NCBI RefSeq assembly: GCF_014644495.1
Contig: NZ_BMKU01000002.1
Coordinates: 186,001-250,000, forward strand
Source of the DNA: Pseudarthrobacter polychromogenes
GTDB lineage: Bacteria > Actinomycetota > Actinomycetes > Actinomycetales > Micrococcaceae
DNA length: 64,000 nucleotides
Direction of reading: 5' to 3'
Under the pieces are notes generated by a model that searched no databases, was not told where the DNA came from, and saw only the letters and a program-made list of their open reading frames with translations. Positions 16,360 through 25,538 of the stretch are shown here, piece by piece. How positions within the stretch are numbered: the first letter of the stretch is position 1; every line of letters starts with the position of its first letter. A program made the position numbers and the translations under genes.

Positions 16360-18046
16360 GCACACTACGCCGCCGGCAACTCCGGAGGCCCAGTCCTCCG
16401 GCGACGCCGGCAAGCCGCTGGAGGACGCAAGCACAGCGCACCCGGAAACCACGGCGGATACGGGTCAGCGGCCCGTACAGCGGGGACGCAAAACGGCGTT
16501 CGTGGGGCTGGCGTCCGCGGCTATGATCCTCACCGGTGCGGGGGCGGTAGTGGCTGGGGGATCGCTGCTGCCGCCGCCGGAATCGAGCCGCGTGGTAGCT
16601 GCCGCAGCGGCAGCCGTCCCCGCCGGGGCGAGTGTGGGCGTTTGTCCGGGACCGGCCCGGCTGCTGGAGGGGACAGAAGCAGGCACCGACCCCCAGTTCA
16701 GTCCGGTATCAGCCACCGCGGCCAGCGCAGTGACGGGCGCGGTGCTCGGCGCGGCAGGGGTCCTGCCGGCCAGCCGCCTGTCCCAGCTGGACGGGACAAC
16801 CGCAGTGGACATCTCCGAAGGGCCAGGCCAGGGCGCTTCCGCCGGGGCGCCCCAGGAACTCCTGGCAGGCGCAGTGGTGTCCCGTCCCGTGGAGCAGGTG
16901 AGCGTGCTGAGCGCCGAGGCACTGGCGAACCAAAAAGCCTCAGCTGCAGCGGTGATGAAGTTCACCGCCACCGATGGCGACCTTCAAGGCACTGCGGCCT
17001 CGAACTGCCACCAGCCCTCGAATGACCAGTGGATCGCGGGGGCAAGCACCACCGTGGGCCGGGCATCAGTGCTGGTGTTGACCAACGCCTCCACCACCCC
17101 CGCCACGGTGAGCCTGGAACTTTTCGGCGCAAAGGGCCAGATCCAGGCACCCGGCAGCAGGGGCCTGCTGGTTGCGCCAGGCAGCTCGCGGGCCTTGGTC
17201 CTTGCCGGCCTGGCCCCGGGCGAGACGCAGCTGAGCGTCCGTGTCCGAAGTGCCGGAGGCCCCGTGGCTGCCGTCATCCAGCAGAGTGTCCTGAGGGGCC
17301 TCACGCCCGGAGGAGTCGACTTCATTGCCCCGGGAGCGGCTCCGGCCGTGCGACAGGTCATGACGGGTTTGGACATCCAGGACCCTGCCGGGCTGGCCCA
17401 GCTGACCGGAAAGCCAGGATACGAGGACGCAGGGCCGGCGCTCCACCTGACAGTTCCAGGCCCTTCGGATGCAGTGGTGGAAGTCCGGATGTACGGACGC
17501 GACGGACAGGAGGCCCTGCCTTCGGGCGGGGTTATCACCGCGAAGGCCGGCGCCGTCACCGAGGTCTCCCTCGCAGGGGTCCCCGCCGGGCAGTACACGG
17601 TGGCTGCTTCCTCGGACGTTTCGTTTGTCGCCGCGGCCCGGGTCACCCGCGGGCTCCAGGAAGACCAGGCCACGGACGTTGCCTGGGCGGCCGCCGGAGT
17701 GCGGCTTGGCAGCCAGCACGTCGTTCCGGTTCCCCAGGGCGGGATCCGCAGCCTGGTGTTTGGTGCCCTGGACACCAGGGCAACCATCACGTACTCCGCC
17801 ATTACGTCCGATGGAAAAGTCAGGGCACCGGCCACCGCCGATATTGCCGGTGGGACGACGTCCTCCATCGCAGTGCCGGAAAAGGATGGCGACGCCGACG
17901 TCGTGGGATACGTGGTGTCAGCGTCAGGGGACGCCGCCTATGGCTCCGTGCTGGTCCAGCAGGACGGAAGGAGCGATATCTCAACGCTCGCGTTCCTGGC
18001 GGCGGCGGCCGGCCAGGAAACAGTGCCCGTCACCCTCAGCTACTAA
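16352..18046 (+). CDS. DUF5719 family protein
   Basis: A 564-residue envelope protein of the DUF5719 family, function unknown, found next to the giant GT2 gene in many Actinobacteria. A Pro/Ser/Thr-rich cytoplasmic start of about 45 residues, one signal-anchor helix (about 50-72, AFVGLASAAMILTGAGAVVAG), then a long extracytoplasmic region built of beta-rich repeats (for example ASTTPATVSLELFG and VRSAGGPVAAVIQQSV). There is no enzyme motif; a pseudo-beta-propeller or scaffold is possible. The ATG lies inside the 3' end of the GT2 gene with GGA upstream, so the two are surely co-translated and may act together. Confidence 0.87.
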   Translation: MHEHTTPPATPEAQSSGDAGKPLEDASTAHPETTADTGQRPVQRGRKTAFVGLASAAMILTGAGAVVAGGSLLPPPESSRVVAAAAAAVPAGASVGVCPGPARLLEGTEAGTDPQFSPVSATAASAVTGAVLGAAGVLPASRLSQLDGTTAVDISEGPGQGASAGAPQELLAGAVVSRPVEQVSVLSAEALANQKASAAAVMKFTATDGDLQGTAASNCHQPSNDQWIAGASTTVGRASVLVLTNASTTPATVSLELFGAKGQIQAPGSRGLLVAPGSSRALVLAGLAPGETQLSVRVRSAGGPVAAVIQQSVLRGLTPGGVDFIAPGAAPAVRQVMTGLDIQDPAGLAQLTGKPGYEDAGPALHLTVPGPSDAVVEVRMYGRDGQEALPSGGVITAKAGAVTEVSLAGVPAGQYTVAASSDVSFVAAARVTRGLQEDQATDVAWAAAGVRLGSQHVVPVPQGGIRSLVFGALDTRATITYSAITSDGKVRAPATADIAGGTTSSIAVPEKDGDADVVGYVVSASGDAAYGSVLVQQDGRSDISTLAFLAAAAGQETVPVTLSY

Positions 18047-18089
18047 CGGCCCCAGCCGCTGAACCCACTTCCGGCCGCTGCAGCCCGGA

Positions 18090-18602
18090 TCAGTACCGGC
18101 GGCGGTAGACGGGGTCCAGGGTTTCCGGAGCCACTCCCAGCATCTCGGCCGTGTGCTCCACCACAACGTCATGGACCAGGTCCTGGAGCTCTTCGGGGCC
18201 GGGACAGCCCTGTTCCACCACGCGCCGGTACACCGTGATCATGGGCCCTTCGCCGTCCGCGGCGGGAGTATAGGACCCCATGGGCGCCGACGCGGAGTTG
18301 GCGGCCAGCTGTTCGAGGTCGGACGGGATCTCATCGACGCCGAACCGGACGCCGTCGAGCGTCTTGCCCCAGATGTCGTGCAGCCGCTGCGCGGAATCCA
18401 GCACCATGTCATCAAACCGGTCCGAGCGCGTCCGGTATCCGGGGTGTGCGGGGAGCATGACCTCCCCGCGGAGCCCGCGTCCGTGACGGTTCCGGCGGCG
18501 CATCATGAAGCTTTTGCCGGAGGAGCCGGTGCCCGGATTACCAGGGGCATCCGGACCAGCCAACCGGACCGTGAAACCTGATTTCTGGTTCGATGACTGC
18601 AT
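18090..18602 (-). CDS. Zincin-like 'metallopeptidase family' protein with degenerate active site
   Basis: A 170-residue protein of the zincin-like family PF06262. In canonical members the second-last helix carries HExxHxxG; here the aligned segment reads VVVEHTAEMLG (about 150-160), so the ligand pair is changed from HE..H to EH..E, as in other actinobacterial copies. Peptidase activity is therefore doubtful. The N terminus is basic (RRRNRHGRGLRG). The ATG at 18602 lies 6 nt after TAGAGT, the leaderless arrangement, which favours it over ATGs at residues 33-34. Convergent with DUF5719, divergent from DUF3499; the same trio is found in mycobacteria. Confidence 0.82.
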   Translation of the reverse strand: MQSSNQKSGFTVRLAGPDAPGNPGTGSSGKSFMMRRRNRHGRGLRGEVMLPAHPGYRTRSDRFDDMVLDSAQRLHDIWGKTLDGVRFGVDEIPSDLEQLAANSASAPMGSYTPAADGEGPMITVYRRVVEQGCPGPEELQDLVHDVVVEHTAEMLGVAPETLDPVYRRRY

Positions 18603-18608
18603 ACATCG

Positions 18609-18614
18609 ACTCTA
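18609..18614 (-). promoter_or_regulatory. -10 element of the zincin-like gene (leaderless)
   Basis: TAGAGT on the minus strand, 6 nt upstream of the ATG at 18602. Confidence 0.45.
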
Positions 18615-18706
18615 AACCCGGGGGAACATTTATGCGATATATTCTCCCCGCGGCAGGGACGCGTCGGGTCGGGCGGGCAATGCACGGTTTTGGCGCGGAC
18701 ACCGAG

Positions 18707-18712
18707 TAGTCT
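18707..18712 (+). promoter_or_regulatory. -10 element of the DUF3499 gene (leaderless)
   Basis: TAGTCT, 8 nt upstream of the GTG at 18721. Confidence 0.45.
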
Positions 18713-18720
18713 GTGATGTC

Positions 18721-19110
18721 GTGGGAGCTATCCGTCAGTGTTCAAGATCTGCCTGCCGCCAGTCAGCGGTGGCTACCCTGACGTACGTCTATGCGGACTC
18801 CACCGCCGTCCTTGGCCCTCTGGCCACTTTCGCGGAGCCGCATTGCTACGACCTGTGCGAGCAGCACGCTGACTCGCTGACCGTTCCCCGTGGCTGGGAA
18901 GTCCTCCGGCTTGCCATGCCGTCAACGCCCCAGCAGCCTGGCCCCGACGACCTCCTGGCCCTTGCCAATGCGGTGCGGGATGCCGCGGCCCTCCCGGCCC
19001 AGGGACAGCAGCCGCCGGCGCAGCGCGCGTCCCATTCTGCGCTGGAAGCACCGGCCGGCGCGGAAGGCACCCGCAGGGGGCACCTGCGCATCCTGCGTGA
19101 ACCCTCCTGA
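18721..19110 (+). CDS. DUF3499 family zinc-ribbon-like protein
   Basis: A 129-residue protein of the actinobacterial DUF3499 family, function unknown. The N-terminal half has a likely metal site: CSRSAC (7-12) and, later, HCYDLCEQH (41-49), giving four cysteines and two histidines, followed by RGWEVLRL. The C-terminal half is Ala/Gln/Pro-rich and probably disordered. The GTG start is set by the upstream TAGTCT; no ribosome site is visible. It lies divergent to the zincin-like gene and is followed by a Trm112-like gene and ahcY, an order conserved across Actinobacteria. Confidence 0.85.
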   Translation: MGAIRQCSRSACRQSAVATLTYVYADSTAVLGPLATFAEPHCYDLCEQHADSLTVPRGWEVLRLAMPSTPQQPGPDDLLALANAVRDAAALPAQGQQPPAQRASHSALEAPAGAEGTRRGHLRILREPS

Positions 19111-19123
19111 CATCCTCTGGCGG

Positions 19124-19129
19124 TAGGCT
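19124..19129 (+). promoter_or_regulatory. -10 element upstream of the Trm112-like gene and ahcY
   Basis: TAGGCT about 58 nt upstream of the Trm112-like ATG, giving a leader of about 50 nt. It starts right after the DUF3499 stop codon. Confidence 0.4.
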
Positions 19130-19186
19130 GGTAGCTGCACACCAGTCCGCTACCGGCGCGAGCGCGCCCGCCAGGGAGCACCAAGA

Positions 19187-19423
19187 ATGCCACATATCAG
19201 TCCTGAGCTGCTGTCCGTCCTCCGCTGTCCCGTCACGGGTTCGGCCCTGGTGCAGGAAGGCGAGGAACTGGTGGCGGCCGCCGCCGGGGACTCCGGAGTG
19301 AAGCCGCGCTACGCCATCGAGGACGGCATTCCGCTCCTCCTGCCACCAGAGCTGCTGGCAGCGGCCACCGCGGCAGGATCGGACCAGCATGATTCAGTCC
19401 CCGGAACGGGCCAAGCCACGTAG
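19187..19423 (+). CDS. Trm112-like family protein
   Basis: A 78-residue protein of the Trm112/YcaR (PF03966) family. Eukaryotic and archaeal Trm112 activates methyltransferases; the bacterial role is unclear. The core is [15 protein letters not shown] (8-22) and [16 protein letters not shown] (about 41-56), both family hallmarks. Only one cysteine remains: the usual CPxC has become CPVT, so the zinc knuckle is gone, a common actinobacterial variant. The 3' end lies 100 nt before ahcY, the SAH hydrolase, an apt neighbour for a methyltransferase partner. Acts presumably in the cytosol. Confidence 0.85.
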   Translation: MPHISPELLSVLRCPVTGSALVQEGEELVAAAAGDSGVKPRYAIEDGIPLLLPPELLAAATAAGSDQHDSVPGTGQAT

Positions 19424-19524
19424 CAGCGAACTGGCCGGCCGGAACGCGGGCGCCACGGCCGCCGTCGAACTTTACACAGCAACACCGGAACCAACAGCAC
19501 TCCGGACAGGACGAAGGATTACCC

Positions 19525-21003
<1,479 letters not shown>

Positions 21004-21013
21004 GAAGTAAAGC

Positions 21014-21038
21014 GCCCGGGTGCCCAGAGCGCCCGGGC
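21014..21038 (+). terminator. Hairpin downstream of ahcY
   Basis: GCCCGGG (21014-21020) pairs with CCCGGGC (21032-21038), followed by GTTACTTTC, a weak T-rich tail. Confidence 0.6.
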
Positions 21039-21054
21039 CGTTACTTTCTGCGCC

Positions 21055-21060
21055 TAGGAT
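21055..21060 (+). promoter_or_regulatory. -10 element of the L,D-transpeptidase gene (leaderless)
   Basis: TAGGAT, 6 nt upstream of the ATG at 21067. Confidence 0.55.
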
Positions 21061-21066
21061 CAAAAT

Positions 21067-22305
21067 ATGGAGCCCGAAGTCCCGTCCCGCCGTCCCGGTC
21101 GAATGAAGAAGATCCTTGTGGTGGCAACTGTCTGCCTCCTCGCTGCCGTCGGTGGGGTCTTCGCCGCCGTCGCGCCGGGCATCGCCCGCAGCACCATCGA
21201 GTCCGAGGCCAGCTCCTCAGTGAGGACAACCCCAGGAATTGCAGCTCCAGTGGTGGCTCCGGTGATGTTCGACGCTGCGCCGGCCAACGGGGCGAAGCAG
21301 GTCAACCCGGCAGCTCCGGTGTCCCTGAAGGTCAGCAACGGAACCATCGAACGCGTCACCCTCACCAGCACCGGCGGCGAGACCGTGGAGGGCGCAATCG
21401 ACTCCCAGGGAACCGGCTGGACCGCCGCTGGCCCCCTGAAATTCAACACCGACTACAGCTACACGTACGTGGCCAAGGACGGCGCGGGACGGGAGACCAG
21501 CACCACGCAGTCTTTCAGCACTGTCTCCAGCTCCCATGAGGCGGACGCCGCCATCTACCCCCTCGACGGCATGAAGGTGGGTGTCGGCCAGCCGCTGCAG
21601 GTCATCTTCAGCGAGCCTGTGGTCAACCGTGAGGCCGTTGAGAAGGCCATCAGCATTACCAGCAGTGCCGGCCAAACAGGCGCCTTCCACTGGCACAGCG
21701 ACACCATGGTCCGGTACCGCCCGGAGAACTTCTGGGCTGCCAACTCCACCATTGCCATGGACATGACGCTGTTCGGCGTTGACCTTGGCAATGGGCAGAT
21801 CGCCAACTTCAACAAGAAGGTGAACATCTCCATCGGCGACAAGAAGGTGGCGGTGGCCGACTCCGCCGCGCACACCTTTACGCTGAGCGTCAATGACCAG
21901 GTGGTCAAGACCCTGCCCGTCAGTATGGGGGACCAGCGCTTCCCGTCCGCACGCGGCTACGGGGTGCTGATGGAAAAGAAACGCTACGACCACTTCCGGG
22001 CCTCAAGTATCGGGCTCAAGCCGGACGATCCTGCCTACTACGGGGACGTTGACGTGGAGTACACCATCCGCCTCACCCTCAGCGGCGCCTATATCCACCA
22101 GGCCCTGGAGTCTGCCTATCCGTTCATCGGCAACGCGAACGTCTCGCATGGCTGCATTGGGTTCGCTCCCGACGGCGCCGCCTGGGTCTTCGATAACATG
22201 GGCACCGGCGACGTGGTGCAGATCGTAAACACCGAGGGGGACTACGCCGCCCATGATGACGGGTTCGGCGACTGGAACATCCCGTGGAGCGAGTACGACA
22301 ACTAG
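21067..22305 (+). CDS. L,D-transpeptidase with Ig-like domains
   Basis: Forms 3-3 peptidoglycan cross-links (or anchors proteins) outside the membrane. The 412-residue protein has a signal-anchor helix (about 15-35), two Ig-like domains (about 60-250, the second beginning DAAIYPLDGMKVGVGQPLQVIFSEPV), and a C-terminal YkuD domain. The active site is His344, then His361 and Cys363 in SHGCIGF (HX16SHGC); the usual Asn after the Cys motif is replaced by Gly-Phe, as in mycobacterial-type LdtMt2 relatives to some extent. The architecture is that of actinobacterial Ldt proteins. Monocistronic, with its own leaderless promoter; ends 2 nt from the convergent RDD gene. Confidence 0.93.
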   Translation: MEPEVPSRRPGRMKKILVVATVCLLAAVGGVFAAVAPGIARSTIESEASSSVRTTPGIAAPVVAPVMFDAAPANGAKQVNPAAPVSLKVSNGTIERVTLTSTGGETVEGAIDSQGTGWTAAGPLKFNTDYSYTYVAKDGAGRETSTTQSFSTVSSSHEADAAIYPLDGMKVGVGQPLQVIFSEPVVNREAVEKAISITSSAGQTGAFHWHSDTMVRYRPENFWAANSTIAMDMTLFGVDLGNGQIANFNKKVNISIGDKKVAVADSAAHTFTLSVNDQVVKTLPVSMGDQRFPSARGYGVLMEKKRYDHFRASSIGLKPDDPAYYGDVDVEYTIRLTLSGAYIHQALESAYPFIGNANVSHGCIGFAPDGAAWVFDNMGTGDVVQIVNTEGDYAAHDDGFGDWNIPWSEYDN

Positions 22306-22307
22306 CG

Positions 22308-23108
22308 TCAGCTGCCGAAGGGCAGCCGCTGCAGCCGCTCGCCGATCTCCGTGTTGCGCCGGCGTGCCTGCGTCAGCCTCGCCAGCTCCCTGCTCCGGCG
22401 TTCAGCGACGACGGCGGCAAGGTAGTCGTCCGGGCTGGTCCCCGGGGGCGGCGGCGGGGCCACATGCGCGGACAGTTCCGTGGCGATGGACCCGGCCATC
22501 CCGGCCCGGGACAGGGGCGCCATCCTCCCCGCCTGCCGGATGAACTGGGAGGCCCTGCGCACCGTCGCATCGGGAATCCTTCCAATGTCGGCAGCCGCGG
22601 CCCACGCCCGGAGGCGCGGCGGCACAAACACCGGAACCGGTTGCTCCACCGGCACCCGGGTGCGGACGGCATAGGTTCCGGCCATCAGGTCACCCAGCCG
22701 CCGCGACCTGTCATTGAAAAGCGCAACCGTCAGCGCCACGCCGCCGAAGGTCAGGTAGATCTCCAGGAACCCGGTCAGTCCGCGGATGACGGCGTGCCGG
22801 AAGCGGATGGCACCCCCGTCGTCCCTGACCACCCGGAGGCCGGTGGCGAGCTTCCCCAGGGAGCGGCCGCGGCTCATCGTTTCAACGGCCACGGGAACGA
22901 TGACCAGGCAAAAGACCACGCTGGCCAGGGTCAGGGCACGTGCGGCAGCCCCATCGAGGTCCTCGCCGGCAGCGGCAAGCCCGATCAGGATCGCCACGAG
23001 CAGGACGATGTTGAAGGCCACATCCAGGAGCAGCCCAAGCGCACGGGCGGCAAAGGACGCCGGCCTCAACTCCAGGACCACGGCCTCGCCGGTGATGATC
23101 GAACTCAC
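22308..23108 (-). CDS. RDD family membrane protein
   Basis: A 266-residue inner-membrane protein of the RDD family, exact role unknown (some members are ion or proline transporters). The RDD domain covers about residues 5-150: ELRPASFAARALGLLLDVAF holds the first conserved Arg and Asp around membrane helix 1, and RSLGKLATGLRVVRDDGG, FNDRSRRLGDLMAGTYAVRT the later ones. The C-terminal 100 residues are cytoplasmic and basic. GTG 23108 is chosen over TTG 23150 because GGGGAAG lies 4 nt before it. Divergent to the SpoIIM-like gene 73 nt away; the RDD-SpoIIM pairing recurs in Actinobacteria. Confidence 0.88.
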   Translation of the reverse strand: MSSIITGEAVVLELRPASFAARALGLLLDVAFNIVLLVAILIGLAAAGEDLDGAAARALTLASVVFCLVIVPVAVETMSRGRSLGKLATGLRVVRDDGGAIRFRHAVIRGLTGFLEIYLTFGGVALTVALFNDRSRRLGDLMAGTYAVRTRVPVEQPVPVFVPPRLRAWAAAADIGRIPDATVRRASQFIRQAGRMAPLSRAGMAGSIATELSAHVAPPPPPGTSPDDYLAAVVAERRSRELARLTQARRRNTEIGERLQRLPFGS

Positions 23109-23168
23109 TGTTCTTCCCCGTTCCACCGCCCTCCCGGTGCGGTCGCTCAAAGTCTAGTGTGGTGGCGC

Positions 23169-23174
23169 TAGGCT
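23169..23174 (+). promoter_or_regulatory. -10 element of the SpoIIM-like gene (leaderless)
   Basis: TAGGCT, 6 nt upstream of the GTG at 23181. Confidence 0.55.
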
Positions 23175-23180
23175 GGTCGC

Positions 23181-24173
23181 GTGGATATGGACGCGTTTTC
23201 CGCAGCCAACGCGGACAAGTGGGCACGGCTGCACGAGCTCGCCTACCAGGGCAGGCTCAACGGGCGCGAGGCCGATGAGCTGCTGGCGCTGTACCAGTCC
23301 ACGTCCGCCCATCTCTCCCTGATCAGGTCAATCGCACCCGAAAGCGGACTGTCCGCCTCGCTCTCCGCCACGCTGGCGCAGGCCAGGACCCGCTTCACCG
23401 GGGCCAGATCCAACGTGCCGGCGGACCTGGCGCGCTTTTTCGTGGTGGCCCTTCCGGCCGCGTTGTACCGGTTGACCTGGCTCACGCTGGCCTGTGGTGC
23501 GGCCTTCATCCTCATTGGCGCGGCGTACGCGCTGTGGATCGGCACGTCGCCCGACGCGCTGCGGGCAGTGGCCACCGAGGCGGCGGCCAGGCAGTACGTT
23601 GAGGAAGACTTCATCAACTACTATTCTGAAAACCCGGCCGCCTCCTTTGCCGGTGCTGTCTGGACCAACAATGCCTGGATCAGCGCGCAGGCCGTGGCGT
23701 TGGGTATCACCGGTTTCTGGGTGCCGATGATCCTGTTCAGCAACGCCCAGGGGGTTGGCGTTGCGGCCGGGATTTTCGCCGCCGCCGGCAAAAGCGACGT
23801 CTTCTTCAGCTACATCCTGCCGCACGGCCTGATGGAACTCACCGCCGTGTTCATTGCCTGCGCGGCCGGCCTGCGGATCTTCTGGGCCATGGTGTCACCG
23901 GGCCCGCGGACCAGGGGACGGGCTGTTGCCGAGGAAGGCAGATCCCTGATCACCGTGGCCCTGGGACTGGTCCTTGTGCTGTTTGCCTCCGGTCTGGTTG
24001 AAGGGTTCGTCACCCCCAGCCCGCTGCCGGTGTGGGCCAAGATCGGGATCGGGGCCGCTGTCCTGGCCGCGTACTGGTTCTACGTGCTGAGGTGGGGCAG
24101 GCCCGCCTACCTCGCGGGAGAACGCGGGGACCTGCGGCGCGAGGACGCGGGCTACGCGGAAATCGCTGCCTGA
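23181..24173 (+). CDS. SpoIIM-like (DUF95) membrane protein
   Basis: A 330-residue integral membrane protein related to Bacillus stage II sporulation protein M; in non-sporulating Actinobacteria its role is unknown. An N-terminal helical cytoplasmic domain (about 1-85, rich in Ala/Arg/Glu) precedes about six membrane helices (about 100-120, 168-190, 195-215, 222-245, 270-290, 297-315). The family motif FFSYILPHGLMELTAVFIACAAG (about 212-234) is clear. GTG 23181 is fixed by TAGGCT-N6. It is divergently linked to the RDD gene, and a MoxR-DUF58 operon often found with this pair lies 8 kb away on the other strand. Confidence 0.9.
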   Translation: MDMDAFSAANADKWARLHELAYQGRLNGREADELLALYQSTSAHLSLIRSIAPESGLSASLSATLAQARTRFTGARSNVPADLARFFVVALPAALYRLTWLTLACGAAFILIGAAYALWIGTSPDALRAVATEAAARQYVEEDFINYYSENPAASFAGAVWTNNAWISAQAVALGITGFWVPMILFSNAQGVGVAAGIFAAAGKSDVFFSYILPHGLMELTAVFIACAAGLRIFWAMVSPGPRTRGRAVAEEGRSLITVALGLVLVLFASGLVEGFVTPSPLPVWAKIGIGAAVLAAYWFYVLRWGRPAYLAGERGDLRREDAGYAEIAA

Positions 24174-24225
24174 ATCGTTGTAATTCCGCCGGGGTGGTTC
24201 CTCGTCCAGCCCACGGCCCGGAAGG

Positions 24226-24231
24226 TAGGCT
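24226..24231 (+). promoter_or_regulatory. -10 element of the DUF1461 gene
   Basis: TAGGCT about 66 nt upstream of the GTG at 24298. The leader contains an 8-bp GC-rich hairpin (about 24246-24272) before a weak ribosome site GGAAG. Confidence 0.4.
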
Positions 24232-24297
24232 CGACACCAGATAAGCGCGCCGGCTGAGCCCGGCCCGGCGCGGAAAAACGACGGAAGTGACGCTGCT

Positions 24298-25500
24298 GTG
24301 AAAGACGAAACACCGGCCCGCGCCAAAAGCGCCGAGCCGCAGCCGGAACCCCACCTGGACACGTCCGGGGACTCCGACGAGCCCGCGTTTTCCTGGCTGA
24401 CCCCCGCCGGGAAGGGCTCCGGTTCAGCAGCGGGGTCCTCCTCCTCGCCCGCTGCCCCTTCACCCGCTGACAGCCCGGCCGCTGCCTCTTCAACCGCAAC
24501 TGGCGGCTCCACCCTGGACGGCGGCTCCGCAGGCCATGCCGCTAAAGCTTCTTCCGCTGCTGCCCGGAGCTCAGCCGTTGCGGGCAGCGCAGAACCCGCC
24601 CCCGCCAGCCGGAACGGATCCATCCAGCCGGAGAGCAGGGCGGACCGGAAAGCCGCTGAAGCCGCTGCTGAGGCTCCCGGAGAGGACAGCTCCCCGGTCT
24701 TTAAGGAACCGCTCCCTACCTCCGCGCTGCAGGTCCGCCCGCCGGAGGAAGAGGTGGAACGCCGCAATGCCCAGCGGGAGAGTGCCGCTAACGCCAAACC
24801 TGTGGCGCCCCGGCTGATGCAGGTCCTGCTCGCCGTCTTCTTCCCGCTGGTCCTGCTGATCCTGGCTGTCCGGGCGGTGACCAGCCCGCTGTTCCTGTGG
24901 GTGGAGTACAACCGGCCGGGGTTCCCGGGCGACGGATACGGCTTCAGCACGGACGACCGGATGACGTACGGCTCCTACGCCGTGGACTACCTGAGCAACT
25001 GGTCCGGCCCCCGCTACCTCGGGGACCTGGTGCACCGCAGCGGCGACAAGCTGTTCAAGGACGGCGAGGTGAGCCACATGGCGGACGTCAAACTGGTGAT
25101 CCTGTCCACGTTCGGCGCCGGCGTCCTGCTGGTCCTGTTCAGCATTGTGGCCATCCTTTACCTCCGCAAGCGAAGCACGGGCGGAGTCCGGAGGGGCCTG
25201 TTCGCCGGCTCCATCGTCACCCTGGTCATCATCCTGGGCCTGGGCACCCTGGCCGTGCTGGGCTGGCAGCAGTTCTTTACCGAGTTCCACCGCATCTTCT
25301 TCGCCGACGGGTCCTGGACCTTCAGCCTGGACGACACCCTGATCCGGTTGTTCCCCGGCCAGTTCTGGATTGATGCCGGCATGGTCATAGCGGGACTGGT
25401 GCTGCTGGCTTCACTCGTGACCCTGATCCTCACCTGGCCCACCCGCCGGCGGCGTGGCCTGGCCAAGGACGGGGCAGCACCGGCGGCGGTTGAGGAGTAG
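24298..25500 (+). CDS. TIGR01906/DUF1461 family membrane protein
   Basis: A 400-residue protein whose C-terminal 230 residues match TIGR01906 (DUF1461): helix 1 (about 180-200, LLAVFFPLVLLILAVRAV), an extracytoplasmic segment with YGSYAVDYL and VSHMADVK, then helices at about 262-285, 300-325 and 365-385; the WTFSLDDTLIRLFPGQFW loop is diagnostic. Function is unknown. The first 175 residues are a low-complexity Ala/Ser/Pro/Glu-rich cytoplasmic tail not found in short family members. GTG start; weak GGAAG upstream. It is convergent with the acyl-CoA ligase gene, 38 nt apart. Confidence 0.85.
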   Translation: MKDETPARAKSAEPQPEPHLDTSGDSDEPAFSWLTPAGKGSGSAAGSSSSPAAPSPADSPAAASSTATGGSTLDGGSAGHAAKASSAAARSSAVAGSAEPAPASRNGSIQPESRADRKAAEAAAEAPGEDSSPVFKEPLPTSALQVRPPEEEVERRNAQRESAANAKPVAPRLMQVLLAVFFPLVLLILAVRAVTSPLFLWVEYNRPGFPGDGYGFSTDDRMTYGSYAVDYLSNWSGPRYLGDLVHRSGDKLFKDGEVSHMADVKLVILSTFGAGVLLVLFSIVAILYLRKRSTGGVRRGLFAGSIVTLVIILGLGTLAVLGWQQFFTEFHRIFFADGSWTFSLDDTLIRLFPGQFWIDAGMVIAGLVLLASLVTLILTWPTRRRRGLAKDGAAPAAVEE

Positions 25501-25538
25501 GCCCCGCAACGTGGCGGGCGCGGCCGGGGGACTGCGCC

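Noticed and set aside
19424..19524. SAH riboswitch before ahcY
   Set aside because: The leader is 100 nt without the conserved core or pseudoknot arrangement that I know for this class.
23181..24173. Sporulation function from the SpoIIM-like name
   Set aside because: Only the membrane fold is shared; no other sporulation gene is present and Micrococcaceae do not form endospores.
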